A program made the translations under genes and the position numbers. DNA of 64,000 nucleotides. It comes from Psettodes erumei. Lineage: Eukaryota; Chordata; Actinopteri; Pleuronectiformes; Psettodidae. Under the pieces are notes generated by a model. The model was not told where the DNA came from and ran no database searches. It saw nothing but the letters and a program-made list of their open reading frames with translations. Every line of letters begins with the position of its first letter. Positions within the stretch are counted from its first letter, which is position 1. Below, piece by piece: positions 44,283 through 54,745 of this stretch. The DNA is taken from positions 992,001 through 1,056,000 of the forward strand of contig JAFBJZ010000449.1 in assembly GCA_016785225.1 (NCBI GenBank), in the 5' to 3' direction.

Positions 44283-45699
44283 TTTGTGTTTACAGACAGT
44301 GCGTCAGCACCTGCTGGGCGGTAACTCTGCAGCTGCAGCTACAAAAAACCACCTGCTCTGCTAAGTCTGCCCCCCCAGGTACTCACATTTTGTATATGTT
44401 ATCTAAGGGTGTCTATGATGAAAGTTAAAAGTGAGCTTTTATTCCAGAGCAGAGCTGTGTAATTCACCTGCTCTGGGTGATCCACTTTCCTACTTTTAAT
44501 CTTTGAACACCAGTCGCTAAACTGTTGCGTGAGGCCTGATGATGACTAATGCAAGGAACTCTTTGTAATGTCAATGATGTGGTGTAATTATAATCTTAGT
44601 ATCTTGATGCCAGTCATGGGCACCATAAACGGCTGTGATGGCTGTGAGTCTCATCTGTACTCTTAAATAGAGGAAACATTTTAAATATAGATTAGCACTA
44701 AGGTGTTGCCACAAGCTATATTCAGAAAGTTTTGATGTTTGGCTGTGTTGAGAAATTAACATTCACATTGCATGAAGACTTCATTTCTCACGGTTCAAAT
44801 ACTATATAATAAATTCTGCAGAAATATGCTTATTCAAATTTTTAGACAAACAGATGTATACTGGTCGGCTAGTTTCAAGTCGACATTGAGATAAGCTAAC
44901 ATTAAAGCAAAGGGCTCTGTCTGAAAATAATATAAAAATTGTATCATTGAACTACTGTAAAATTATAAAATTGGGTATATTTGAACTTTCATCCCTTGTC
45001 TAGTATCATATCTTGTGATGATACATCTTACTTGCTACACCTCTACTCCCATGTGCAACACTCTGTCTTTTTTCTTTCCAGAAGTGTTTGGGAGATAAGG
45101 ATGAAAATGGCCTGGTTGACTTCTCATGCTGAAAACGCTCAGGATCTGATCAAAAGATGACAGGCTCTCCCTGCTAGATCCGGCTCTGCTGTCTACATTA
45201 TACCCTCTCTTTCTCCCCCTCTCGTTTTATGTCCCTGTGTTGTCTTTCATATTCGCCCTCTCCATCCCTCTTCTCAATATAACTCTCCCTTTGTGGTTGC
45301 CTCTTTTTTTCCCGATGGATCCCTCAGATCCTTTACTTCTAAAGATGTTTGTTCCCCTCTTTTGCCTTCAAAGACGTGGTCCAGCATCAGACGGGGTGGG
45401 GGGCCTGGAACTGCGCCGCTGTCACCCTGTGTCCATGATTCACTGGGCACTGAGGCTGATCAAAATGACAGAGATCTGTCGCAGCTGGGTCAGGTGATGT
45501 TACTAGATGCATCAGTTTATCAGAGGTTAGATGAGGGTCACACATCCACTGAACATGGCTTAATCTCCAAAGAGGAATCATCAACATTCAGATAAGTGGT
45601 TGGAAATATTTGTTCTTTTGAGGCTTTGTTGGAAGCAAGGCTGAAATTGAATCAATATTAGATATGGTGATTAATATTTTTAATCATGCTAGTGGCTGT

Positions 45700-46135
45700 A
45701 TCGATCAGTCCACCACTTTGGTCTTTGGTCTTTGGACTGAACAAGAATTTGATAGATTGCCATGAAAGTTTGTACAGATATTTATGGTCCACAGAGGATG
45801 AATCCTTTCACTTTGGTATCTCAACAACCCTATGCCATGAAATTTAAAGACAATTATTTCATCTGGTGATGAACTTAATTTGTCCAATTTTCTATTATAT
45901 TATTATTGTTATAACAAAAAACCTGCCAAACCAAAGTACTTTGTGTTGCACTATTTAGAAATGTAGAATGCTAACACGCTAAACTGAGAAAGGGAACATT
46001 CTGGACATATCTACTTAGCAGGGGCATGTGAGCATTGTCATTGTGAACATGATGTTAGCATTTAGCTCAAAGCAAAGGAGTGTCTTGGCACAGCCCCACA
46101 GAGCGGCTATCAGTGCTATCACTGCATTTTTCTTG
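45700..46135. repeat. Percomorph interspersed repeat, degenerate copy
   Basis: The phrases GATTGCCATGAAAGTTTGTA, CCACAGAGGATGAATCC, TATCTCAACAACC, AATGCTAACACGCTAAACTG, CATTGTCATTGTGA and TTAGCATTTAGCTCAAAGC occur in order. I recognise this series from a very abundant percomorph repeat in which an internal unit (TCTCAACAACTATTGGATGG) recurs. This copy is diverged, with internal deletions. It has no coding potential. Confidence 0.7.
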
Positions 46136-47221
46136 TGTTACAGTTGGTAACATTTACTTGTTGGTTTGTGTAATACTAATGTCAAAGCAGGGGCAGGCTG
46201 ACCTTGTGAATCATTTCTGTGGTGAAATACGACATCCACCAAACTATTTGACATCTTAACAAAATTGCAGAGAGACCTGTTAGATGCAGAACAGTAGGGT
46301 GGAAACCATCTGGACTTTGAGTCAATGGCCAGAGGCTTTTTCCTGTTAAAATTTGATGTCCAAAATGGACATCTGGAAAAGATCAGATGTCCAGATGATA
46401 CACAGATAGGGATATGCTGTCACGAAATGGTGACTAATGTCACTGTCTTGATATTAGATAAAGCCAGAGTCGAGGAGCATAAATGCAAACTGAGAAATAA
46501 AACCTGGAAAAAGTCAAAACATAAAGTTATAGATCAGGAAATTTGGAAAGTGTGGTTACACATGCGGCAGAAAGACATTTATCAGATCCACCTGTTGCAT
46601 GTGTGACAGTTAACTACTGTACATGTGGTTAAACCAAGAGCCATATTTTGAGTCTTGTCATCATCCAACTCCACTGAGAAAGAAAGTATCTATCAAACGA
46701 CAACACTGACAAAAACAGAAACAGAAAACATAATTTTGTAGAAAGGAAACAAGATTCTGGAAGTAAAAGAAAAATTGAACAGGACAGCTAGGACCCTTCG
46801 TGTCCAATCACCTCAAATCCCCCCGGAGGCTGACTTCCTGTCACTGGATGCCTGTTTCACCCCAGAGGCCCTCCTTCACTGGGCCATAACTTCTCTTCCT
46901 GCCAGAATAGCTTTCACTAATAGTAATGTGATCAGTCAGTGCACAGAGGGGACTGAGGCTGCCCCTGTCCCAAGTGAGACATCATATCACACACACTCAC
47001 CATCAGTCCTCTTCCACTGAGTCAACAAGGCAAAACCAAGCTACCATCACTGAGGACAAGAATGCGGCGCGAGAAAACAGATGTAGGTTTGTGTGTGTCT
47101 GTGTCTGACCTTCAAAAGCTGTGTGAGTCATTCCTAATGATGACCATTCAAAGATGAGGATGTCCAACAGCAATGCAAAGATATGAATGATATGTAAAGA
47201 CGTGGTTTAAAACAGTCTTAA

Positions 47222-47465
47222 AGTAGTAGTTTGTCATTCTCCCTGAGATTTGTGGGAAAATCACTACAACTCTCATGTCTGTAATAAATTTGCAACCACT
47301 CCACACTCCTGGTTGCTAGCTGTCCATGTTTCAAAACATTATGCTAAGTTAACCAACTGCTAGTGCTAGCGTCATATTTAACTACAAACTAGCCTCAGCT
47401 AATGTCATCTAACTTTCAGCAAGAAACCATACTTACCAAAATGTCGTGACTTAGAGATTAAACAC
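47222..47465 (-). repeat. Percomorph interspersed repeat (copy 4, longest)
   Basis: Carries CACTACAACTCTCATGTCTG, TTGCTAGCTGTCCATGTTTC, ATTATGCTAAGTTAACCAAC, CATCTAACTTTCAGCAAGAA and CAAAATGTCG in order. This is the same family, in the same orientation, as the relic at 5403, but with more of its length kept. Confidence 0.65.
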
Positions 47466-48659
47466 ACTTTCGGCAAGAGACACTAAACTCCAGCTAAATT
47501 CAACATCTGAATCACATCCAAATCTTCTATTGATGTTTTTTTCCATCTTCCAACATGTTCCATCTCTTCTCTCTTAAGAAGTTTGATCTGACAATGACGA
47601 ATTGCACCCATGTCATCTTATGTGGAAACGCAACACGTCCCATCATCTTTGCCAGGAAGACACTGTGTGGGGGAAGATGCTGATTAAACTTTAAACTTGG
47701 AAATCATTTGTTGCCGGGGCAACACACTCACCCAGAAGACTTAATAAATGATTACATTGTAATGCAAGATTTTTGCACGAATGCAGTTCTGAGAATGTTC
47801 CTCTTTAGTGAGGGCGCAGCAGTATATACATCAATTTGTTACTCATGCAAGATACTGAAAAATATGAGAGGATGTGACACTAGCATTATAGCTCTTCAGG
47901 CAGGAGTCATATTTGGCAGATGCTTCATCATATTGTATCATGTCATGTGGCTTGGACTGCTCTCTGAATGCTTACAACCTGGATTTTTCCCTCTGATGTC
48001 AGCATTAAGAAAAGTAGTGATAAAAAACATGAAGATGATCACAAATGCAGGAGTTGGCAAAAAGAAAACACTGTGTCGTCTTTACTTGACTTTAAAGTGT
48101 AATTTGATGTCAAAAATGGCCGTGGGCGCATTTCTAACGTTATTTGAATAAAATGCAAAGGCTTTTGCCCCCTAAATGTGTTTTAATGAGCTTCTGCATT
48201 TTTAAGAACTTAAAAGTTATTTTTAGGCACTACTTCCTCATCTCTTTTTTGTATAGAAAATGTGAGTTAGTGAGAGCTGAGTTAAAGTGATTCTTAATTA
48301 CAGGTGAACTTAACCTACAGACTACTACTCTTAAATGGAAACCAATACTAAAGAATATGCTTTTGTCTGGTGGTGCAAAAGTCAAAGGAAGTGTAACCTG
48401 AAAATACCCTCTGATAAATTGTTTTTTATTCTCTCAGCAGTTTGATTCATCCTGTTTTTCCTCTTCTTTGCTGCTCCTGGCATGAGACCACACTTAAGAT
48501 GTGCATTGACTGGTTTGGGAAAACAACAGGCTTGTGGCTCAGTTGTGAGGAGACAGCCAGGGGGGTTGCTAGGCGACGGCAGCCGGGCAATTCCCTGTAC
48601 AGGTGGGTGGGGTCGCGAGCTGTTGTTCGAGGCCACACCTGCCGTCTGCCAGGCACATG

Positions 48660-48663
<4 letters not shown>

Positions 48664-48703
<40 letters not shown>
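48664..48703. repeat. CA microsatellite
   Basis: About 20 uninterrupted CA units. Confidence 0.97.
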
Positions 48704-48706
<3 letters not shown>

Positions 48707-50377
48707 GCACATTCCTAATTCACTCAGAAACAACCTTTACATCACCCCCCCTGTGGCTGCCTGTGACACACACACTTGCACTTTGGATTTTACCTCTTTT
48801 GCTGCTCTTTTCAGGAAACATGACCTGAAGCAAAAATGTACCTTAGTGGTCAACAGGTTAAGATAAAAGTCCAGTGATCCACATAACCAAGAACCACACA
48901 ACCTTTACACAAGGTTAAATCTAAAATGCTCAATGAAAAACATTATTACAGCATCTGCAGTATGTCCACGTGAAGCCGCATTTTGACCATCTTTGTGATT
49001 CATTTTAGCCCTGTGATTATCGACAAACGCAATCTTTGTGAATAATAACAAACTTAGAAACAGAATAAAAAGCCTTTTTAGTATACTATCACTTAACCCT
49101 CAGACCTGTATTGCTTGATGGGCAAATTACCAATCAGTTGCCTGTTTACACATCCAGGAGATCAATATTCATTCTCCTTTACCTCCTGAAGGAAATATAT
49201 TGCTCATTGGCTGCTCAAACCCACTAACTATCCACTAATGTTGTCTGTCTATTTGGTGTTGGGCAGGTTACACAGGCTTAAGGCTGTGGGCTGCAAAATC
49301 AAAACAATAGACTGAAAGACTCTAAAACGTGACAGGGAGCTGAGAGCAGCTGCAGAGTTTTAACATGATTGTTGGCAGTTATGTCATCACAAGTGACCCC
49401 CTGCTACTTCACACACTGTCATTATTATGCATGTGACAACATGCGATGCCTTTTGATGGTCTTCCCAGAAAATGTCTTCAGAGCTCCACACCACCTCTGA
49501 GCCCTGCACCTAAAGTGGTTCCCAGAGGAGCAGCTTTTGTATAAGTTGTAGTGAAACCAGAGTTTGGGCAACATTGACAGCTATTTGCACAGTAAGTCTC
49601 TTTTTGTGATTCACACGATAGCAGGTGAGCAACACTTTGCCTTGTTTGTCTGCTGCGACCCTCTATGGCAACGTTAACTCGCAGGAATGCTACTGTATAA
49701 AAACACACACACAAACACACAGACATATACACAAACAAGCAGATAAAAATTTAACTTAGAAATAATAACTTTGGGGTTCCATAATAAGTGAGGAGCTCTG
49801 GGGAAAATTAGTTAGAGATTAGCTTTGTATCTGACAAGGCGCTTTGGAGAGAAACTCATTAGGAAGTAAAGTATATTCATCTGGTATTTACCTTGCTGAT
49901 TGTCACAGCAAAGGAAATGTCACTTCATATTAAGTTTTCCACAGCCCTTGGAGCAAGCTGAATTTATTATCACATTTCTGCATAAGGGCATGCACTGCAC
50001 TGCTGCAAATTAAATGGGGGCTCATAATGACATACATAATAAAACGCACATTCTTTATTAGATGGGAACTGAGTTTTTTCTTGTGATGATTCACTGTATC
50101 TGACATGGATGGCAGTCACTTGTAGGGAAATACTCATTCAGCAACGTGATGAAACCTCTCCTCATGTGCCCTCAGACGTCCCACCTGGTTCGGGGTGAAT
50201 CCTTGTCATACAACAAAGTCCAACAAAAGTCAGCTCTGACGGGTTTACTTTGCAGAATACAGTCAAATTTATGCTTCACACTAAAAAAACAATCGGAGGA
50301 TGCAGATTTTTGCAGACTATATATATATAATAAATTCTGAGGAAACAAAACATAAGATTCTTATTTATAGACTACTG

Positions 50378-50398
50378 GTTGTTGTTGTTGTTGTTGTT
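50378..50398. repeat. GTT trinucleotide repeat
   Basis: Seven GTT units. Confidence 0.93.
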
Positions 50399-51127
50399 TG
50401 CATTCTGATTACCATCAGCTGGGGGTCTTAAGTTGATGAAAAAGGGAGACCTGCCCATTAATCTTAATTAAAAACATTCTCAGCAGCAGACAAGGAGGTG
50501 GCTGCATGGTGTTGAGAAGTGCTGAGGTGGTGTGTGTGCCAAGTGCACAGTGCTTGATAAGAGTGAATTGCTACTGCGTGAGGTGAGTAGAGAGGGTGCC
50601 CGGAAACCCATCTGTGCGTCAGGAATATAAACTGTGAAAAAAAAAAAGTTGTCGACGTCGGCGGTAGGTTGTGAGAAAATTATCCTACTTCCCATTGGAT
50701 TTATTTTCTCAGTAAACATTTTCACAAGTGTATGGTCTCAATCACTAGTTTCAAGTCGTCTCTATAATGACACAACTTTCATTTTCTAAATTATGGTCCG
50801 AAAAAAGACGACAAATCCGGGTATGTTTTAGGGCGTGGCTACCGTGTGATTGACACGTGCCACTCAGCCAGGCAGCGGCCAGAACAAAGCCACATAGGAC
50901 TTCAACCGTTCACTGTGTGTTTTCAGTTTATAAAAGTTATGTTAAATATAATATATATATATATTAATTACATATACAACTACTTATATTACTGCAACAA
51001 CGTGAATTACAGATGCATCTTGCTAACTAAGCTAGTTAGCTAGTGCTAGCATTACTGTTTACTTAGGACTTTCTATTCTATCAGTTCCTGTCTCCACTGG
51101 ACTGGTAACTCCAGTTAACCACAAACT

Positions 51128-51325
51128 TTTGGGGTGTTAGGCCAAAGCCCAGTAAGCCCAGCAGTGTCTTTCCGGTTTCACTTCCGCTCGACCCTGGCGT
51201 CCAAATTATATTGTCTACTTTCCATACACTAAGATGGAGACGGCCACAATGCCAACCTGTAGGCTTCGAAACAGTTCGCAAAAAACAACAACAAAAAAAA
51301 AAACAAAACAAAACAACAGGTGATG
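51128..51325. repeat. Teleost interspersed repeat fragment
   Basis: The stretch AAGATGGAGACGGCCACAAT, GCCAACCTGTAGGCTTCGAA and ACAGTTCGCAAA resembles a widespread fish repeat whose usual form continues with AATGGGTGACGTCAC. That continuation is replaced here by an A-rich run (51282-51315). Confidence 0.45.
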
Positions 51326-51354
51326 GCACAGTGGGTCAGGAACGCAACAAAACG

Positions 51355-51600
51355 CACTCTGCAAAAAATGTCATTATTAGCGTCCAAATTCTGTATTGTA
51401 GGGTACTTTAGTGTCTTTTCTTTCTCTTGCAAAGGCAAATTCGACGAATTATTTAATTAGTAATTTTTTTTGTGATATTACTTTTTACTGATATTACACA
51501 CAGCACACGGGATATGAAAAGCCATCGTCCACTTCATCGCACTTTCCCGCGTCTTTCTCGGTAAAAACGTCACCGTTAAACGACGATATTTTTTGCAGTG
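51355..51600. mobile_element. Possible small inverted-repeat element next to the cacna2d1 promoter
   Basis: The left end CACTCTGCAAAAAA (51355-51368) and right end TTTTTTGCAGTG (51589-51600) are inverted copies apart from a two-base CT insertion. Size and ends resemble the element at 32094-32332. The match is short, so this is tentative. Confidence 0.3.
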
Positions 51601-52004
51601 TGCGGAGTGGCACCGCTCCGCTGGCCACGCTGAAGATCTAAATGCGCCCTCCCCTTTTCTCCTTTATATTTTTTGACACGCGCCGTGGATCTGCCCCGAT
51701 AGCCCGTCGCACTTTGAGATACACGCTTAACACACGCGCGCGCGCGAGCACGCACGCTGAATCAAAGGGAAAAAAATACACTCCTCAACTCCACCGGTGG
51801 CGGTGGTGGTGGTGGTGGCGGCGGGGTGGGGGGGGGAAACATACCAGATGAGATTTGTGTCCAAACGCGCACCGATGGCGGTGTGAGGCGTTTGGCTGAG
51901 AAGTACGCACGGCGCGGTGGAATTGTGGAGCTTTCTCTCTTTTTTGTAGATTTTGTTCATCTTCTCTCCGCCGGGATCCTTGGAAAGGGGAAATAAACAA
52001 AGAT
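51601..52004 (+). promoter_or_regulatory. cacna2d1: cacna2d1 promoter and 5' untranslated region
   Basis: GC- and CpG-rich block (GCACCGCTCCGCTGGCC, ACACGCGCGCGCGCG) directly upstream of the alpha2delta-1 start codon, with a GGT/GGC-rich run at 51796-51837. No clear TATA box is seen, as is usual for CpG promoters. The transcription start cannot be fixed. Confidence 0.5.
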
Positions 52005-52084
52005 ATGGATTACTCAATCTGCCTACTTTTACTCCTGTCATCCATTTCGTCTGTGTCCACCGGGCAATTCCCATCAGCGCAGAT
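52005..52084 (+). CDS. cacna2d1: cacna2d1 first coding exon: signal peptide of the calcium channel alpha2delta-1 subunit
   Basis: ATG at 52005 in a fair Kozak context (G at -3, G at +4). It reads MDYSICLLLLLSSISSVSTG, then QFPSAQ: a clear signal peptide with a Leu-rich core, then FPSA, which matches the start of mature mammalian alpha2delta-1 (EPFPSAVTIKSWV). The donor GAT|GTGAGT leaves phase 2. The protein is an extracellular, membrane-anchored auxiliary subunit that promotes surface and presynaptic delivery of voltage-gated calcium channels. The identification rests on this short exon plus the conserved neighbour order PCLO then CACNA2D1, both on one strand. Teleosts have a and b copies; which one this is cannot be said. 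Confidence 0.75.
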
Positions 52085-54561
52085 GTGAGTAGAGCTGCAA
52101 AACAGCCTGTTGGCTTTTGAAAGTCTCGTATATTATGCCGTGTGTAGTCGAAACTGCAGCCTGCTGATGTATATAGCAGGCAAGATTTAACTTTACAGGA
52201 GTTAAATATATTTTAAAAAACGTATTTCGTCGTCACATGAATCACATGAATCACCCCAGCAGGACAGAAGTGAGGTATGAATGTGCTTGAGAGGTTCACA
52301 AACTTTTCCCTCAGCGTCCCCACGCACAAAGAAGAAAAACAAAAAAATAAAACAAAAACAAAAACATGTTTTCTGGAGTTTTCCCATGTTTTAGAGGATT
52401 TCTGTGGCACGGTATGATTTTGTTTTGCAGACAGGACAGTTGATGTTGGAGGTGGAGAGCCAGCACTCGGGGGCAATCAAACCTCTCATCAGAACTGTTC
52501 TTTCAAAATAAAAGAGCACAAACAAGTATTTCTCATTTGGCCGCAGACCATGTGGGACAGTCTTGTTGTGGTGGATGTGGATGCCTTTTTAAAATCAGAG
52601 CGAACACTAGTAGCTTGTACACCAGTCAGCTATAACATGTTGTCATTTCTTATAAATTGTAATAATAATTACTATAATAATTATTCACACCAATGTGAAT
52701 TTGACAGTATTTCCCAGTGTTCTTGTGTCGATTTGCAGTGTGGGCTGGAAACTCTGTATGGATCCTGCAGGATAACGGGCTGAACGTATGTGATGGAGCA
52801 GCGATATCATGAGCTCAGCTGAGGTGTCACTGCTCCAGTCTAGTCTAAATGTGGCTTCCAATCTTTATATTCGCGGCGCAACATTAATAGATGCAACAGA
52901 TGAGATATCTCGACGGTCACAGGAAAAGCATTCCAAAATTAAACAAACGTGTAGGTTTGTGAGCCCGTTCGGTCGCCATGCTGCACCTCACACTTAATCA
53001 ACAGGTTTAAGATAATCCAGATGGTTCTAACGGAGGAAGGACTACAGCCTTTGGTTATGAATGCAGCCCAAGTACGACCCCCCCCAAGAGAGGTGGCTAG
53101 CCCTGATGGCACTCAGCCTAATGGCCGAGCATGATGATGTCAGACTAGCAGAGTGGCCGGCCCACTCCCTATATTTCACGGGCACTAAGTGGATTGATCT
53201 GTGGGTTGTGTGCATGATATTCACACAGGCCTGGCGAGCTGCAGACCCGCTTTCACCGACGCGGTCGACTCCCTGAGTGGAACGGGCAATCTGGCAGGGA
53301 AAGACAATAATAAAACTCGCAACGTGACTGGCAGGAGTTCTTCGCTTGAATTAGCAAAAGTGAATTTAGGAGAAAGAGGCGATGCCGGAATCAAACCAGA
53401 AAACACTCAGTCACCTGGCCCAGTCTGTATTTTGACGTCTGCTTCTCAGCCAGCAGTAATAATCACAGTATCTTCAGTTCAGAGTTCTGAAACTGGCTAA
53501 ACACATGCAGTCACTCTCACAGTGTCTCTCTCTGACTACAGCCAGTCTTGTGGTCTCTGGGTGCTCTTGTGCTGATGTTGATTTTGAGTGACAAGCGTCA
53601 GCGCTGACTCCTCAAGGTGAAAGTCAGAGAAAGTCGTGAAACTCGAAAGGCAAGGATGGAGAGACTGACCCGGCGTGTTTTCCTAAAGGAAAGTCAGGAA
53701 TGTGGCAGAGGAAGTCCTTAAGTAGCTCAGTGGTTTGGGACTAAATGTGTCCTGACTGTGCTGTGTTGTTTCTCTGCCTTTTCCTTCTCTCTTTTCTCTT
53801 TCGCTCCCCTCCCTGTCTCATGGCTTGAAGTGTGACTGTATCTCTGGGTTTCCATCTCTAACATGCCAGCATCTGTCTGCTTCAGACTCCCCCCCCCTTT
53901 CTCTCGCAACCCTCCCTCCATCCCTTCTTGCTCTCCCCTTCCGTCTTGTTCGTTCGATGTCCATCTTCTTTCCGTCCGGCTCCCTGCGTCTCCTTATCTC
54001 CCTCTCCTCTTTTCTTCGTTGCCCAAAGGCGGATGATTAACATCATCCAATCTGAAATGCAAAGCCTGATGTCATAGACTGTGCCCCAGAGATCCTGGCG
54101 CCAGCGAACGCATTGAGAGATCAGGGGAGATAAAAAGAAAAGAGAGAAAGAGAGATGAGAAAATCCAGACTTTGCCTTGTTGCATCCCATATGTCTAGTC
54201 GCTTCGCTGCATGGATTCTGCATATGTGGTGTTTACCGTTGTGCTGAATTAATATCCAATCCAACGCTCAGATCAGAGTTAGTCACCAACACACATATTT
54301 TGTCTCCATCCTCCCTTTTTCCCACAGTTTCTGTCACCCTCTCCTCCGTATCTCCCACTCTCACTTGCTTTTTAAGGAAATATTCATAAGGCTGACTAGA
54401 TTTTATGCTCAAGCAGCTAAATGTGCAGTGCTTCTTGCGTCCCCGGCCTCGCCCCATCTCTGGCAATCAGTGGGCATAATGTGAGGAGGCACTTTCTTCA
54501 AAGAGAGAGCAACATGGGCAGTTGCGCTCTGGCAGAGTGTAAAGATGCACCGGGCATTTGT

Positions 54562-54745
54562 CAGTTTATTAGGAACACCTAGATTAAAACTAACGCAGCC
54601 TGATCCAACAGTCCTGCAATAAATCCTCTCTCCGTGACGCTTGTAATTTGCAGTTCTGGCTGAAGCTGTGTTAAAGAGGTGTTGATTCATTTTGAATGCT
54701 GCAATTTGTGGTGCTGTTGAACTGTACTGCAATATACAAAGAGGG
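54562..54745. repeat. Teleost interspersed repeat
   Basis: Contains AGTTTATTAGGAACACCTAG, AACAGTCCTGCAATAAATCC, GTGTTGATTCATTTTGAATG and GCTGTTGAACTGTACTGCAA in order. This series is familiar from a widespread fish repeat whose end reads TTTATTAGGAACACCT. Confidence 0.6.

Larger units (their letters stand above)
42346..51354. other. Intergenic DNA between pclo and cacna2d1
   Basis: About 9 kb, AT-rich, with microsatellites (44257-44282, 48664-48703, 50378-50398) and at least three interspersed repeat relics. Open frames here (for example 47708-48151 and 46775-47020) lack ATG starts or any recognised domain, and I do not call them genes. Weak exon-like intervals at 44296 and 45082 are described in the findings. 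Confidence 0.7.

Noticed and set aside
46775..47020. 81-codon plus-strand frame in the intergenic region
   Set aside because: Does not start with ATG, has no recognisable family and no spliced partner. Could be revisited with transcript data.
47708..48151. 147-codon plus-strand frame
   Set aside because: No recognised domain, no neighbouring splice structure, mixed AT-rich codon use, and no ATG at its first codon. Treated as chance.
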